From Klebsiella planticola ATCC 33531 (GTDB taxonomy: Bacteria; Pseudomonadota; Gammaproteobacteria; Enterobacterales; Enterobacteriaceae): a DNA stretch of 64,000 nucleotides. Both the position numbers and the translations under genes were made by a program. The notes under the pieces were generated by a model that was not told where the DNA came from, made no database searches, and saw nothing but the letters and a program-made list of their open reading frames with translations. Each line of letters starts with the position of its first letter. Within the stretch, counting starts at the first letter, position 1. Of this stretch, positions 26,272-34,924 are shown in pieces. The DNA is taken from assembly GCF_000735435.1 (NCBI RefSeq), contig NZ_JMPP01000014.1, positions 248,001 to 312,000 of the forward strand. Direction: 5' to 3'.

Positions 26272-29200
26272 AACGAGCCACTAAAATGAAGAGCAGGGCG
26301 ACCCGCGGATTATCCACGTTTTGTCTGTCCGGCGCGCTGACCCTGGGCGCCCTCGGCGATGCCATGGCCGCGGGGAATGATGCCGCGCTGCAGGCGCTGT
26401 TTGCCCAGGCGAACTACTGGCATGAAAAATCGCACGATGAGCTGGCGATAGAGTCGCTGCAGAAAGTTCTGCTGGTTGATGCCAACAACACGCAGGCCAT
26501 GTATCTGATGGCGCTGTGGGCACAGCAGGGCGGCGACCTTCAGGCGGCGGCCCAGTGGCGGGCGCGCCTGGCGAAAGTGTCGCCAGAGAGCCCAAACCTG
26601 CAGGAGCTGGATAACGCTAAAAAAATGGCTCAGGTGCCGCAGGGGCAGCTGGGTCTGGCCAGACAGCAGGCGCGCAGCGGCAATATTCCGGCTGCGCTGA
26701 CGACCTGGCGCAGCATGTTCAACGGCAACACGCCGCCGCCGGGGCTGGCTGGCGAGTACTACATGACCATGGCCAGCGACAAAGCGCTGTATCCTCAGGC
26801 GGTCAGCGAACTGCGTCAGTACGTGGCGCAGTATCCGCAGGAGAACGCCCCACGCGTGGCTTTAGGCAAGGCGCTGACCTGGCGGGAAGATACCCGGCGG
26901 GAAGGGATCTCAATGCTGGAATCGATGGCCAGCGGCAGTAAAGATGCCGACAGCGGCCTGCGCCAGGCGCTGCTGTGGCTGGGGCCGCAAGAGGGCGATC
27001 GGGCGTTTTACGATACCTGGATGCAGCGCCACCCGCAGGATACCGAAGTACAGAATTACTATCGCCAGCGGATAAGCGGCCAGGCGCGTGGTCAGGGGTT
27101 CGTTAACCTCAATAGCGGTAATACCGCAGCGGCGAAGCAGCAGTTTGAACAAGTGCTGCAAACCAATCCGCAGGATGCGGACGCGCTGGCCGGGATGGGA
27201 TATATCGCCCAGCGCAACGGTGACTTCCAGGCCGCATCGCAATATTTAAGCCGGGCGGCGGATCTCGGCGGTAATGATTCAGCGGCGCGCCGTCAGCAGG
27301 CGGCGGACGCGCTCTTCTATGGGCAGCTGGCGCAGGCTCAGCAGGCGTACAAGCAAGGCAATATTAGTCAGGCGCTGGCGCTCTCTGCTCCGCTGGCTCA
27401 GCAGAGCGGGACGCGTGGCTCATCGGCTAAACTGTTCCGTGCCGATGTATTGCGCCATAACAAAGATCTCCCTCAGGCCGAACAAACGCTGCGCTCGCTG
27501 CTCAGCGAGCAGCCGCAAAATGGCCCGGCGCGCGAGAACCTTTACTACATCCTGCGCGAGCAAAATAAAACGGCGGAAGCGCAGGCGATGTTACGCACGC
27601 TGCCGGAGAGTTTGCAGCAAAAGCTGCAGCCGCGCATCGTGACCGGTATGCCGGGAGATTCGCTACGTCGCCAGGCGCAGGAGCAGGTCAACAGCGGCAA
27701 CGTCAGCGGCGCTATCGCGACATTGCGCCAGGGGGTCTCCCGCTACCCGGATGACGCCTGGATGCGCCTCGACTTAGCCCGGCTCCTGCAAAAATCCGGC
27801 AATGACAGCGAGGCCGCGTCAACGATGGCCGCCGCGTATCGTCCCGGTGCCAGCAGTAACGACCTCTATGCCGCAGCGCTGTTTGCCAGTGAGAGCGGCG
27901 GCTGGCAGCAGGCACAGACGCTGCTGGGGCGGATTCCCGCCGCCAGCCAGACCAGCCAGATGCGCGACCTGCGTCAGCGGGTAAACTACAACCTGCAGCT
28001 GACCACCGCGCAAGACTATCTCGCCCAGGGCAACATGGTGGCGGCGTCCAATACCCTGAAAGCGATGTCGGCCACGCCGCCAAAATCACCGGCTGACGTG
28101 GGGAAACTGGCGCGATTGCTGGCGCAGAGCGGCGATGTTTCCACGGCGGTCACGCTGGTGCGCAACAATATCAGCGGCGGAATCACCGGGAACGCCGGCG
28201 ACTATGCCGATCAGGTGGCGGTCCTCAACCAGGCGGGGCTGACCAATGAAGCGCAGACTCTGCTGTCGAACCCGCAGCTTCAGGCAAGCAGTACGCCAAC
28301 GCAGCTGGCGAGCATCCGCAACGGCTACGTGATCAACGAAGCCGATCGACTGCGGGAGCAGGGCAACTATGCCGCGGCGTATGACAAGCTGATGGGGGCG
28401 ATGCAAAGCGATCCGCAAAATACCGATCTGATGTTCGCGATGGCGCGTCTCTATCAAAGCGGCAAAATGAACAAAGAAGCCGGGGTGGTCTATGACTATC
28501 TGATGACCCGCGATACGCCGGATCAGGCGGCGCGCTCCGGCGCTATCGATGTTGCGCTGTCGGCCGGCGATAACGACCGGGCGGAACAGCTGGCCGGCGG
28601 ATTGCGTCAGGACAATACGCCGGATCGCCTGCTGCTGCTGGCGCGCGTCGCGGAAGCGCAGGGACACCATCAGCAGGCTATGACGTATCTGCGCAGCGCG
28701 CGCGGCAAACTGCTGGGGCTGCAGAGCAGCAACAGCGCGCAAACGCCGACCGTTGGCGGTGTGCTGGCGGCGGATAACCCCTTTGTGGGCGTCTCCCGCA
28801 CGCCGTCCACGACGCGAACGGCATCGGCTTACGGGCAATATATGCCGTGGCAGGTTGCCCAGGTGTCAACAGGCAGCGGAACCACGCTGCCCGGCATCCA
28901 ACGTCCCGACCTGCCGGTGGAGACCGCGCAAACCCGCATGCTGCGCCAGGTTGATACCATGATGGAGTCGCTGCAGGATAAAACCGGCACCTCGCTGCAG
29001 GGGGGGATGGAGGTGCGTGGGCGCGACGGTGAATCCGGGACCAGTAAGCTGACCGAGATGAAAACGCCGCTGACCTGGTCCTCATCGCCGTTTGGCGACT
29101 CGCGTTTTGACTTTACCGTGACGCCGATTTCGCTGAATGCCGGCACCGCCAGCGGCGACGCCTGGCGGCGCTACGGCGCGAACCCGCTCTCCAATGCGGT

Positions 29201-30320
29201 TTCCAACATGATTTCCACTGCCACCAGCGAACAGGCGGCGATTGCGGCGATGACTGAGACGGAGCGTACGGCATACTTTGCCAGCAATCCGGGAGCCGAA
29301 GCCTTGAGTTCGCTGGGGACGCTGAATGCGGCAGACTTTAACGCCACGACCAGCAGCGGGATGGAGAATCTGGCGAAACTTGGCGCCTATGACTCCGGAC
29401 AGGTCGCCAGCTATCTGGCTTCCTCCAGCCAGAAACCGAATGTCGATCAGACCAGCGGTTCGACGGATTCGCAGAAGGCAAATGGCGTCGAATTAGCCCT
29501 GGCGCTGAGCGGCGATGATTATCGCGTGGATATCGGCAGCACGCCGTTGGGTCAGGATCTCAACACCGTGGTCGGGGGCGTGAAATGGTCGCCGAAACTC
29601 ACCAACTACCTGTCATTGATCTTCACCGGTGAGCGCCGTTCGCTGACCGACAGCCTGCTCTCTTACGTGGGGCTGAAAGACACCTACTCCGGGAAAACCT
29701 GGGGGCAGGTGACAAAAAATGGCGGAACCCTGCAGCTCAGCTATGACGATGGCGACGCCGGTTTTTACGTCGGCGGCGGTGGCTACAGCTACATTGGCAG
29801 CGACGTGGCCAGCAACACCAGTATCAACGCCAATGCCGGGGTCTATCTGCGACCTTACCATGATGAGTATCGCCAGCTGCAGGCCGGTTTGAGTATGAGC
29901 TACATGGATTACTCGAAGAACCTGAGCTACTTCACCTATGGTCAGGGGGGCTACTTCAGCCCGCAAAACTACGTGAGCGTTTCGCTGCCGGTTAACCTGA
30001 CGGAGAAGTATGACAACTGGACCATGAAGCTTGGCGGCTCGGTGGGCTATCAATCCTATAGTCAGGATAAGAGCGCCTACTTCCCGACCAACTCCGAATG
30101 GCAGCAGACCCTGGAGACCGCGGTGGCCAATGGTTTTGCCAAAGAGGCGTACTATTCAGCGACCTCGAAAAGCGGCATTGGCTACACGCTGCGCGCCGGG
30201 GCGGATTATAAGGTGAACAAACAGATGACGCTGGGCGGCCAGATTGGCTACGACACCTTCGGTGATTACAACGAGAGTACCGCCGGTCTCTATATCCGCT
30301 ATATGTTGGGAGATAACTGA
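26268..30320 (+). CDS. bcsC: Cellulose export outer-membrane protein BcsC (type I copy)
   Basis: A 1350-residue protein with a signal peptide ending around GDAMA. Many TPR units span about residues 35-800; examples are ALFAQANYWHEKSHDELAIESL and DADALAGMGYIAQRNGDFQAA. A Ser/Thr-rich linker lies near 810-900. A C-terminal porin-like barrel spans about 1000-1350, with the conserved segment YFTYGQGGYFSPQNYVS. The TPR scaffold spans the periplasm and the barrel passes cellulose through the outer membrane. It is nearly 200 residues longer than the type II BcsC at 43662. It overlaps bcsB by four bases and bcsD follows after two. Confidence 0.95.
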   Translation: MKRATKMKSRATRGLSTFCLSGALTLGALGDAMAAGNDAALQALFAQANYWHEKSHDELAIESLQKVLLVDANNTQAMYLMALWAQQGGDLQAAAQWRARLAKVSPESPNLQELDNAKKMAQVPQGQLGLARQQARSGNIPAALTTWRSMFNGNTPPPGLAGEYYMTMASDKALYPQAVSELRQYVAQYPQENAPRVALGKALTWREDTRREGISMLESMASGSKDADSGLRQALLWLGPQEGDRAFYDTWMQRHPQDTEVQNYYRQRISGQARGQGFVNLNSGNTAAAKQQFEQVLQTNPQDADALAGMGYIAQRNGDFQAASQYLSRAADLGGNDSAARRQQAADALFYGQLAQAQQAYKQGNISQALALSAPLAQQSGTRGSSAKLFRADVLRHNKDLPQAEQTLRSLLSEQPQNGPARENLYYILREQNKTAEAQAMLRTLPESLQQKLQPRIVTGMPGDSLRRQAQEQVNSGNVSGAIATLRQGVSRYPDDAWMRLDLARLLQKSGNDSEAASTMAAAYRPGASSNDLYAAALFASESGGWQQAQTLLGRIPAASQTSQMRDLRQRVNYNLQLTTAQDYLAQGNMVAASNTLKAMSATPPKSPADVGKLARLLAQSGDVSTAVTLVRNNISGGITGNAGDYADQVAVLNQAGLTNEAQTLLSNPQLQASSTPTQLASIRNGYVINEADRLREQGNYAAAYDKLMGAMQSDPQNTDLMFAMARLYQSGKMNKEAGVVYDYLMTRDTPDQAARSGAIDVALSAGDNDRAEQLAGGLRQDNTPDRLLLLARVAEAQGHHQQAMTYLRSARGKLLGLQSSNSAQTPTVGGVLAADNPFVGVSRTPSTTRTASAYGQYMPWQVAQVSTGSGTTLPGIQRPDLPVETAQTRMLRQVDTMMESLQDKTGTSLQGGMEVRGRDGESGTSKLTEMKTPLTWSSSPFGDSRFDFTVTPISLNAGTASGDAWRRYGANPLSNAVSNMISTATSEQAAIAAMTETERTAYFASNPGAEALSSLGTLNAADFNATTSSGMENLAKLGAYDSGQVASYLASSSQKPNVDQTSGSTDSQKANGVELALALSGDDYRVDIGSTPLGQDLNTVVGGVKWSPKLTNYLSLIFTGERRSLTDSLLSYVGLKDTYSGKTWGQVTKNGGTLQLSYDDGDAGFYVGGGGYSYIGSDVASNTSINANAGVYLRPYHDEYRQLQAGLSMSYMDYSKNLSYFTYGQGGYFSPQNYVSVSLPVNLTEKYDNWTMKLGGSVGYQSYSQDKSAYFPTNSEWQQTLETAVANGFAKEAYYSATSKSGIGYTLRAGADYKVNKQMTLGGQIGYDTFGDYNESTAGLYIRYMLGDN

Positions 30321-30322
30321 TC

Positions 30323-30796
30323 ATGACGGACAAAAACAACGCGGAAGTCATGGCCTGGTTTCAACAGCAGCAAACCCCCGCGGGATGGTTTGATCTGCTG
30401 CTCATTATGATTGACGGGATGCTGAACAACGCCGGTGAGCTGGAGAGCCAGCCATTTTTACGCCAGATGGGGGAAGCGCTGGCCGATAACTATCCGCTGC
30501 CAGAGTCAGAAACAGTCGGACAGCTGGAGGCCAATATCAACCAGCTGCTCAGCCGCTTTCAGTGGGGCGTCGTCAGCGTGGAGGTGGGCGATGACGGCCT
30601 GCGCTTACGTCATCGCGCGCTGCCGGTGAGCCGTGACGATGCGCGCCGCGTACGCTGGTGCAATGCATTTTGTGCCATACTCGAGGGGCTTTATTCTCGC
30701 TGGCTACAGGGACAAGGGGGCGGTGCGCATGTGGTGTTACAGCGTGAGCGGCTGTTCTCGGTTTCCGATGTTCAGTTCCTCTACTTCCATCCATAA
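30323..30796 (+). CDS. bcsD: Cellulose synthase subunit BcsD
   Basis: A 157-residue periplasmic-ring type protein, nearly the same length as Komagataeibacter BcsD (156). BcsD marks type I operons and helps bundle nascent glucan chains into ordered, crystalline ribbons. There is no signal peptide, as in known BcsD; its compartment is debated, with a cytoplasmic scaffold function reported in Komagataeibacter. It starts two bases after bcsC and 11 bases before bcsZ. Recognised from operon position, length and segments such as WFDLLLIMIDGMLNNAGE and RVRWCNAFCAILEGLYSRW. Confidence 0.9.
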   Translation: MTDKNNAEVMAWFQQQQTPAGWFDLLLIMIDGMLNNAGELESQPFLRQMGEALADNYPLPESETVGQLEANINQLLSRFQWGVVSVEVGDDGLRLRHRALPVSRDDARRVRWCNAFCAILEGLYSRWLQGQGGGAHVVLQRERLFSVSDVQFLYFHP

Positions 30797-30807
30797 CGGG
30801 TGAACAT

Positions 30808-31800
30808 ATGTCTTTGCGTGCTGTAATCGCAGTCATGGTGACGATGATGGTGCTGCCCCGCGCGTGGGCAGACGCCGCCTGGGAAAGCTATAAATCGCGT
30901 TTTATGATGGCGGACGGGCGCATTGTGGATACGGGCAACGGTAACGTTTCGCATACCGAAGGCCAGGGATTCGCGATGCTGCTGGCGGTCGCGAAAAACG
31001 ATCGGCCGGCCTTCGACAAGCTATGGCAATGGACCGATAAAACGCTACGCAATAAAGACAACGGGCTCTTTTACTGGCGCTATAACCCCGTGGCGCCGGA
31101 CCCTGTCGCCGATAAGAACGATGCCACCGACGGCGATACCCTGATTGCATGGGCGCTGCTGCGCGCACAGCAACAGTGGGGGGACAAATCCTACGGTAAC
31201 GCGTCTGATGCCATTACCGCCTCGCTGCTGAAAAATACGGTGGTGACCTTTGCCGGATATCAGGTCATGATGCCGGGCGCCAAAGGCTTCAACCGCAATG
31301 ACCATCTCAATCTTAACCCCTCCTACTTTATCTTCCCGGCATGGCAGGCGTTTGCTGAGCGTACGCATCTGATCGCCTGGCGTAAGCTGCAAAGCGATGG
31401 TCAGACGCTACTGGGTAAAATGGCATGGGGCAAAACCCAGCTCCCTACCGACTGGGTTGCGCTGAAAGCTGACGGTAAGATGGAGCCGGCGAAAGAGTGG
31501 CCGCCGCGGATGAGCTATGACGCGATTCGTATCCCGCTGTATCTCACCTGGGCCGATCCGCAGAGCCCTCTGCTGACGCCGTGGAAAAACTGGTTCCAGA
31601 GCTATCCGCGGCTGCAAACGCCCGCGTGGATTAACGTCAGCACCAATAACGTCTCCCCGTGGTTTATGACCGGCGGCCTGCTGGCGGTGCGCGATCTGAC
31701 CATGGGCGAGACGGCGGAGGATCCACAAATTACCGCCCAGGATGATTACTACTCCGCCAGCCTGAAACTGCTGGTCTGGCTGGCAGGGCGCGATCGGTAA
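30808..31800 (+). CDS. bcsZ: Periplasmic endo-1,4-beta-glucanase BcsZ (type I copy)
   Basis: A 330-residue glycoside hydrolase family 8 enzyme with a signal peptide cleaved after about residue 21 (PRAWA). The catalytic acid is Glu51 in SHTEGQGF and the expected base is Asp238 in SYDAIRIPLY. The DATDGDT segment at 105-111 lines the active cleft. BcsZ cuts misfolded or overlong glucan in the periplasm and is needed for normal export. The sequence differs markedly from the second BcsZ at 42571, so this is not a recent duplicate. It is the last gene of the operon. Confidence 0.93.
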   Translation: MSLRAVIAVMVTMMVLPRAWADAAWESYKSRFMMADGRIVDTGNGNVSHTEGQGFAMLLAVAKNDRPAFDKLWQWTDKTLRNKDNGLFYWRYNPVAPDPVADKNDATDGDTLIAWALLRAQQQWGDKSYGNASDAITASLLKNTVVTFAGYQVMMPGAKGFNRNDHLNLNPSYFIFPAWQAFAERTHLIAWRKLQSDGQTLLGKMAWGKTQLPTDWVALKADGKMEPAKEWPPRMSYDAIRIPLYLTWADPQSPLLTPWKNWFQSYPRLQTPAWINVSTNNVSPWFMTGGLLAVRDLTMGETAEDPQITAQDDYYSASLKLLVWLAGRDR

Positions 31801-31806
31801 TGTTAG

Positions 31807-31842
31807 CGCCTTCGCCAGGCGCGCTCTGGCTTGCTGAAGGCG
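31807..31842. terminator. Hairpin between convergent bcsZ and map
   Basis: CGCCTTC (31807-31813) with GAAGGCG (31836-31842), plus an inner GCCAG/CTGGC pair and a five-base bulge, form an imperfect stem in the 62-base convergent gap. It could end transcription from both sides; no clear T-run is seen. Confidence 0.45.
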
Positions 31843-31862
31843 ATATCGACAGCCGGAACGGC

Positions 31863-32642
31863 TCAGAACGGGATAATTTCGTCCTCGCGTAGCGTCAGGA
31901 CTTCTACGCCGTCGGCGGTGACGGCCACGGTGTGTTCCCACTGCGCCGAGAGCTTCTTATCGCGGGTCACCACGGTCCAGCCATCCTTCTTGATTTTTGT
32001 CCGGCTATCGCCCTGGTTGACCATCGGTTCGATGGTAAAAACCATGCCCTCTCGCAGCACGGCGCCTTCACCCGGCTTGCCGTAGTGCAGCACCTGAGGC
32101 TCTTCATGCATCTCTTGCCCGACACCGTGACCGCAATACTCGCGTACGACGCTGTAGCCGTTGCTTTCAACATAGCTCTGAATCGCATGGCCGATATCAC
32201 CCAGCGTGGCGCCGGGCCTGACAACCTTGATACCTTTCCACATCGCTTCATACGTTTTCTTCACCAGTCGACGGGCCAGCGGCGAAACGTCGCCGATTAA
32301 GTACATTTTGCTGGAGTCCGCAATCAGACCATCTTTTTCCAGCGTAATGTCGACGTTGACGATCGCGCCTGACTTCAGATGCTCCGTTTCTTTTGGCATA
32401 CCGTGGCACACCACTTCATTCACCGAGGTATTTAAGACGAAAGGATAATCGTATTGCCCTTTGCTGGCCGGTCGGGAATGGAGCTGGTTGACGATAAACG
32501 CTTCCGCCAGGTTGTTGATCTCCATGGTGGTGATGCCGGGCTGAATATGCTTATCCAGCATGTCGAACACCGAGGCCAGCAGCGCGCCTGCCCGGCGCTG
32601 TCGGGCTAATTCGTCCGCCGTTTTAATGGGAATTGATGGCAT
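31863..32642 (-). CDS. map: Type I methionine aminopeptidase, second copy type
   Basis: A 259-residue pita-bread metallopeptidase that removes initiator methionine. All five metal ligands are present: Asp98 (NVDIT), Asp109 (ADSSK), His172 (GHGVG), Glu205 (TIEPM) and Glu236 (QWEHT). The substrate histidines His80 and His179 are present too. The usual HGDTS around the second Asp is changed to IADSS. The housekeeping E. coli map lies next to rpsB, so this is probably an accessory paralogue. Its start overlaps the end of the ParD-like gene by 20 bases, making a tight two-gene unit between the two cellulose loci. Why these two are paired is not known to me. Confidence 0.88.
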   Translation of the reverse strand: MPSIPIKTADELARQRRAGALLASVFDMLDKHIQPGITTMEINNLAEAFIVNQLHSRPASKGQYDYPFVLNTSVNEVVCHGMPKETEHLKSGAIVNVDITLEKDGLIADSSKMYLIGDVSPLARRLVKKTYEAMWKGIKVVRPGATLGDIGHAIQSYVESNGYSVVREYCGHGVGQEMHEEPQVLHYGKPGEGAVLREGMVFTIEPMVNQGDSRTKIKKDGWTVVTRDKKLSAQWEHTVAVTADGVEVLTLREDEIIPF

Positions 32643-32841
32643 TGATCACCTCCAGTAAACGATCGGATCCCGATTTAAGCATCATCATCTTGATTTGCTG
32701 GTGGTTAAGCTCCGGGTAGAGTTCGCTCATCATCCCAAGCCGAATCCAGTATTCCGCCTGAGCATTCACTGAGCGTGACATGGCCTTGCTGGCGTCGCGG
32801 ATGTCGTCATGCAGCAGGTCGGAGATTTTTACGATTCCCAT
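32623..32841 (-). CDS. ParD-like small protein upstream of map
   Basis: A 72-residue protein resembling the ParD-like antitoxin family (ribbon-helix-helix type). The N-terminus MGIVKISDLLHDDIRDASKAM suggests the DNA-binding strand and first helix, and SVNAQAEYWIRLGMMSEL the second. No ParE-like or other toxin gene is adjacent; the partner is a methionine aminopeptidase. The start ATG lies within a CATATATATG palindrome that is repeated 23 bases upstream, as expected of an autoregulated antitoxin-like operon. Function beyond DNA binding is unknown. Confidence 0.75.
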   Translation of the reverse strand: MGIVKISDLLHDDIRDASKAMSRSVNAQAEYWIRLGMMSELYPELNHQQIKMMMLKSGSDRLLEVINAINSH

Positions 32842-32871
32842 ATATATGTTCCGTAATGATTCATATATATA
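32839..32871 (-). promoter_or_regulatory. Repeated CATATATAT palindrome at the ParD-like gene start
   Basis: CATATATATG at 32839-32848 is self-complementary and contains the start codon of the ParD-like gene. CATATATATAT begins again at 32862. Two sites at a 23-base step suit binding by ribbon-helix-helix dimers and would block both promoter and start codon. Inferred. Confidence 0.5.
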
Positions 32872-33022
32872 TCGTATAGCCCCAGGCGAACGCTGTCACG
32901 GCGTTTTTTGCCAGCGACGGTCGTCTGGAGTACGCCATCAGAGATAGCGACCCTGTGCGGTCGTTGGCGGTTTCACCGGGAGATTAACGAGGAGGCGAGG
33001 GGCAGTTGACTACTGGCGCATC

Positions 33023-33051
33023 ATGGCCGCAGGGAACGCCCCTGCGGCCAT
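33023..33051 (-). terminator. Hairpin after bcsG
   Basis: ATGGCCGCAGGG (33023-33034) and CCCTGCGGCCAT (33040-33051) form a perfect 12-base stem with an AACGC loop, nine bases beyond the bcsG stop. No T-run follows on the minus strand, so it may mainly protect the bcsEFG message from decay. Confidence 0.65.
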
Positions 33052-33059
33052 TGGCGGGG

Positions 33060-34730
33060 TTATTGCGGGTACGGTACCCAGCTTCCGCCGTTCAGCTGAA
33101 CGTAAGGTTTCCCCTGGTACTGCAGAACGATGGCGTTGGCGTTTTCCGATACCGCGGCGCTTTGCGGCAGGTTGGCGGTGTACTGCTGCCAGTCCACGTT
33201 ATCTTCGGTAAACATCTTGCCGTCCAGCGCGCGTACCACCAGCTCCGACACCGCCAGATAGCTGGTTGGCTGGTCGATAATCAGCGGGGCGCCCTGATGC
33301 GGTGCCTTCATGCCGAAAAATTTCACCGCCGTCGGTACGTTGGTAATGGACGGACTCGGGATATCACGCAGGCCGGAAACCTGCATTTTGTCGCCCTTCA
33401 GCGCGCCGCCGTGCTCCGGTACGACCACGACCATCACTTTACGGCCCGATTTTTCCAGCGCGGTAAAGAAGCTGTCCAGCTCGTCGAAGAGTTTCTGCGC
33501 GCGAACTTTGTAATCCGCCGTTTTGCTCTGGCCCGGGAAGTGGTTGCCGTCGTGCAGCGGCAGAGTGTTATAGAAGGTGGCGTTGCGGGCGTTACCCTGT
33601 TTATTTTCGGTTTCCAGCCAGCGGTTGAGGGTCGCTAAGTCGTCATAGACCGGCGAGCCATCAAAAGCCTGCAGGCTGACCGGCAGCCCCGTTTGATCCA
33701 TCAGCGGGCTTTGCATCCCGCCTAAGCTGCGCACCTCTTTCAGGAAGTCGCCGAACAGGCCGTTGTGGCCGAGCATCAGCTGTTGGGTAAAGCCGAGTTT
33801 TGCCAGATTTTCGAACAGGTAACAGTCGCTGCCCGACGGTTGATAGAGGTTCGAATGCGACAGCTGGCCACAGCTTGCGCGCAGCAGTCGTACCGCCGCC
33901 GGGCCGCTGTAGGAGGTCGCCGAGTTAAAGTTTTTGAACACAATATCAAAATGCTTCCACAGCGGATGATCCATCAGCCCGGCGGCTTCGATATCGGACC
34001 ATGATAGCGAGCAAATGTTGATAACCAGCAGGTCAAACGGCTGGGCATCGGCCGGCAGCTGATCCGGGAACGGCGTTTTACGCTTCTGTTCTGAGGCGTA
34101 GAACGCGTTCAGCCAGTTGGTCAAATTCGCCGAGGTGGGCGGTTCGGTCTGGGCCGGAATATCGCCGCCGGCGGCCGAGGTGCTCGCCGGCGCCATCGTC
34201 GCGGTGGTAGTCTTCGCGGTGGTCGCCGCTGCCGTCGGTTGGCCCACGGGCCATAAGGTAAAGGCCGGAAGCAGTGGGCTGATCGCCAGCCACACCATAA
34301 TCGCGGAGACCACCACCGTGACGCGCAGCCACTGGCTGATGAACATCCACAGTACCAGCAGCAGGAAGAAGGCGCCGACCATATTCCAGTTAATAAAGCG
34401 GGTGATCAGGTCCCAGATATAACCGGCGCTGAAGCCAGCAAGCTGTGAGCCCTGGCTGAAAATACTTTCCGGCCCCGGTAGCCAGGTATCATGCCAGAAC
34501 AATCCGATGCCGATCGGAATAGCAATCCAGTGCCGCAGGCGGTGCAGTTTATATTTTGGCAGCGGGACCAGTAAAAACGCGAGAAAGACCAGGTTGAGCA
34601 TGGGATGAAAATTAAGATATCCCGCCCAAAGCAGCGCAAACTTCACCAGGAAGTAAAAATTCCAACCGGCCAGGCCACGCCAGTATTGCCACAGCGGCAG
34701 CGGCGTCGCATTAGTTTTTGGATTCGTCAT
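33060..34730 (-). CDS. bcsG: Cellulose phosphoethanolamine transferase BcsG
   Basis: A 556-residue inner-membrane enzyme that decorates nascent cellulose with phosphoethanolamine. Membrane segments fill about residues 20-155. A Thr/Ala-rich linker spans 165-200. The periplasmic domain has the alkaline-phosphatase-like fold. Residues corresponding to the E. coli active site are all present: Cys240, nucleophile Ser275 (TSYSGPAA), His393, Glu439 and His440 (VPEHGG). It overlaps bcsF by four bases. Its presence predicts that cellulose made by the type II machine is modified, as in E. coli and Salmonella. Confidence 0.96.
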   Translation of the reverse strand: MTNPKTNATPLPLWQYWRGLAGWNFYFLVKFALLWAGYLNFHPMLNLVFLAFLLVPLPKYKLHRLRHWIAIPIGIGLFWHDTWLPGPESIFSQGSQLAGFSAGYIWDLITRFINWNMVGAFFLLLVLWMFISQWLRVTVVVSAIMVWLAISPLLPAFTLWPVGQPTAAATTAKTTTATMAPASTSAAGGDIPAQTEPPTSANLTNWLNAFYASEQKRKTPFPDQLPADAQPFDLLVINICSLSWSDIEAAGLMDHPLWKHFDIVFKNFNSATSYSGPAAVRLLRASCGQLSHSNLYQPSGSDCYLFENLAKLGFTQQLMLGHNGLFGDFLKEVRSLGGMQSPLMDQTGLPVSLQAFDGSPVYDDLATLNRWLETENKQGNARNATFYNTLPLHDGNHFPGQSKTADYKVRAQKLFDELDSFFTALEKSGRKVMVVVVPEHGGALKGDKMQVSGLRDIPSPSITNVPTAVKFFGMKAPHQGAPLIIDQPTSYLAVSELVVRALDGKMFTEDNVDWQQYTANLPQSAAVSENANAIVLQYQGKPYVQLNGGSWVPYPQ

Positions 34731-34924
34731 TTATTCAGTTTGCCTTGCTGAGTTGTTGCTTCCCGGCGTAATACGCCAGCCGGTTTGACATAACGAGGTT
34801 TAAAGAACATTAAGCGTAAGGTGGTGCGAATTCGGCGCTGATAATGGCGCGCCAGATATCCCAGCGGAAAAAACAGCAGGGCACACAGTACGATCAGCTG
34901 AAGAATATCACTGATGGACATCAT
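34727..34924 (-). CDS. bcsF: BcsF membrane peptide
   Basis: A 65-residue protein with one membrane helix ([19 protein letters not shown]) and a basic cytoplasmic tail ([21 protein letters not shown]). E. coli BcsF recruits BcsE to the membrane and helps BcsG. It overlaps bcsE by four bases and bcsG by four. The start could be either of two tandem ATGs; the first is used as in E. coli. Confidence 0.94.
   Translation of the reverse strand: MMSISDILQLIVLCALLFFPLGYLARHYQRRIRTTLRLMFFKPRYVKPAGVLRREATTQQGKLNK

Noticed and set aside
31863-32841. A classical toxin-antitoxin pair
   Set aside because: The second gene is a full methionine aminopeptidase with intact metal ligands, not a ParE or other known toxin; kept as a finding but not called a toxin-antitoxin system.
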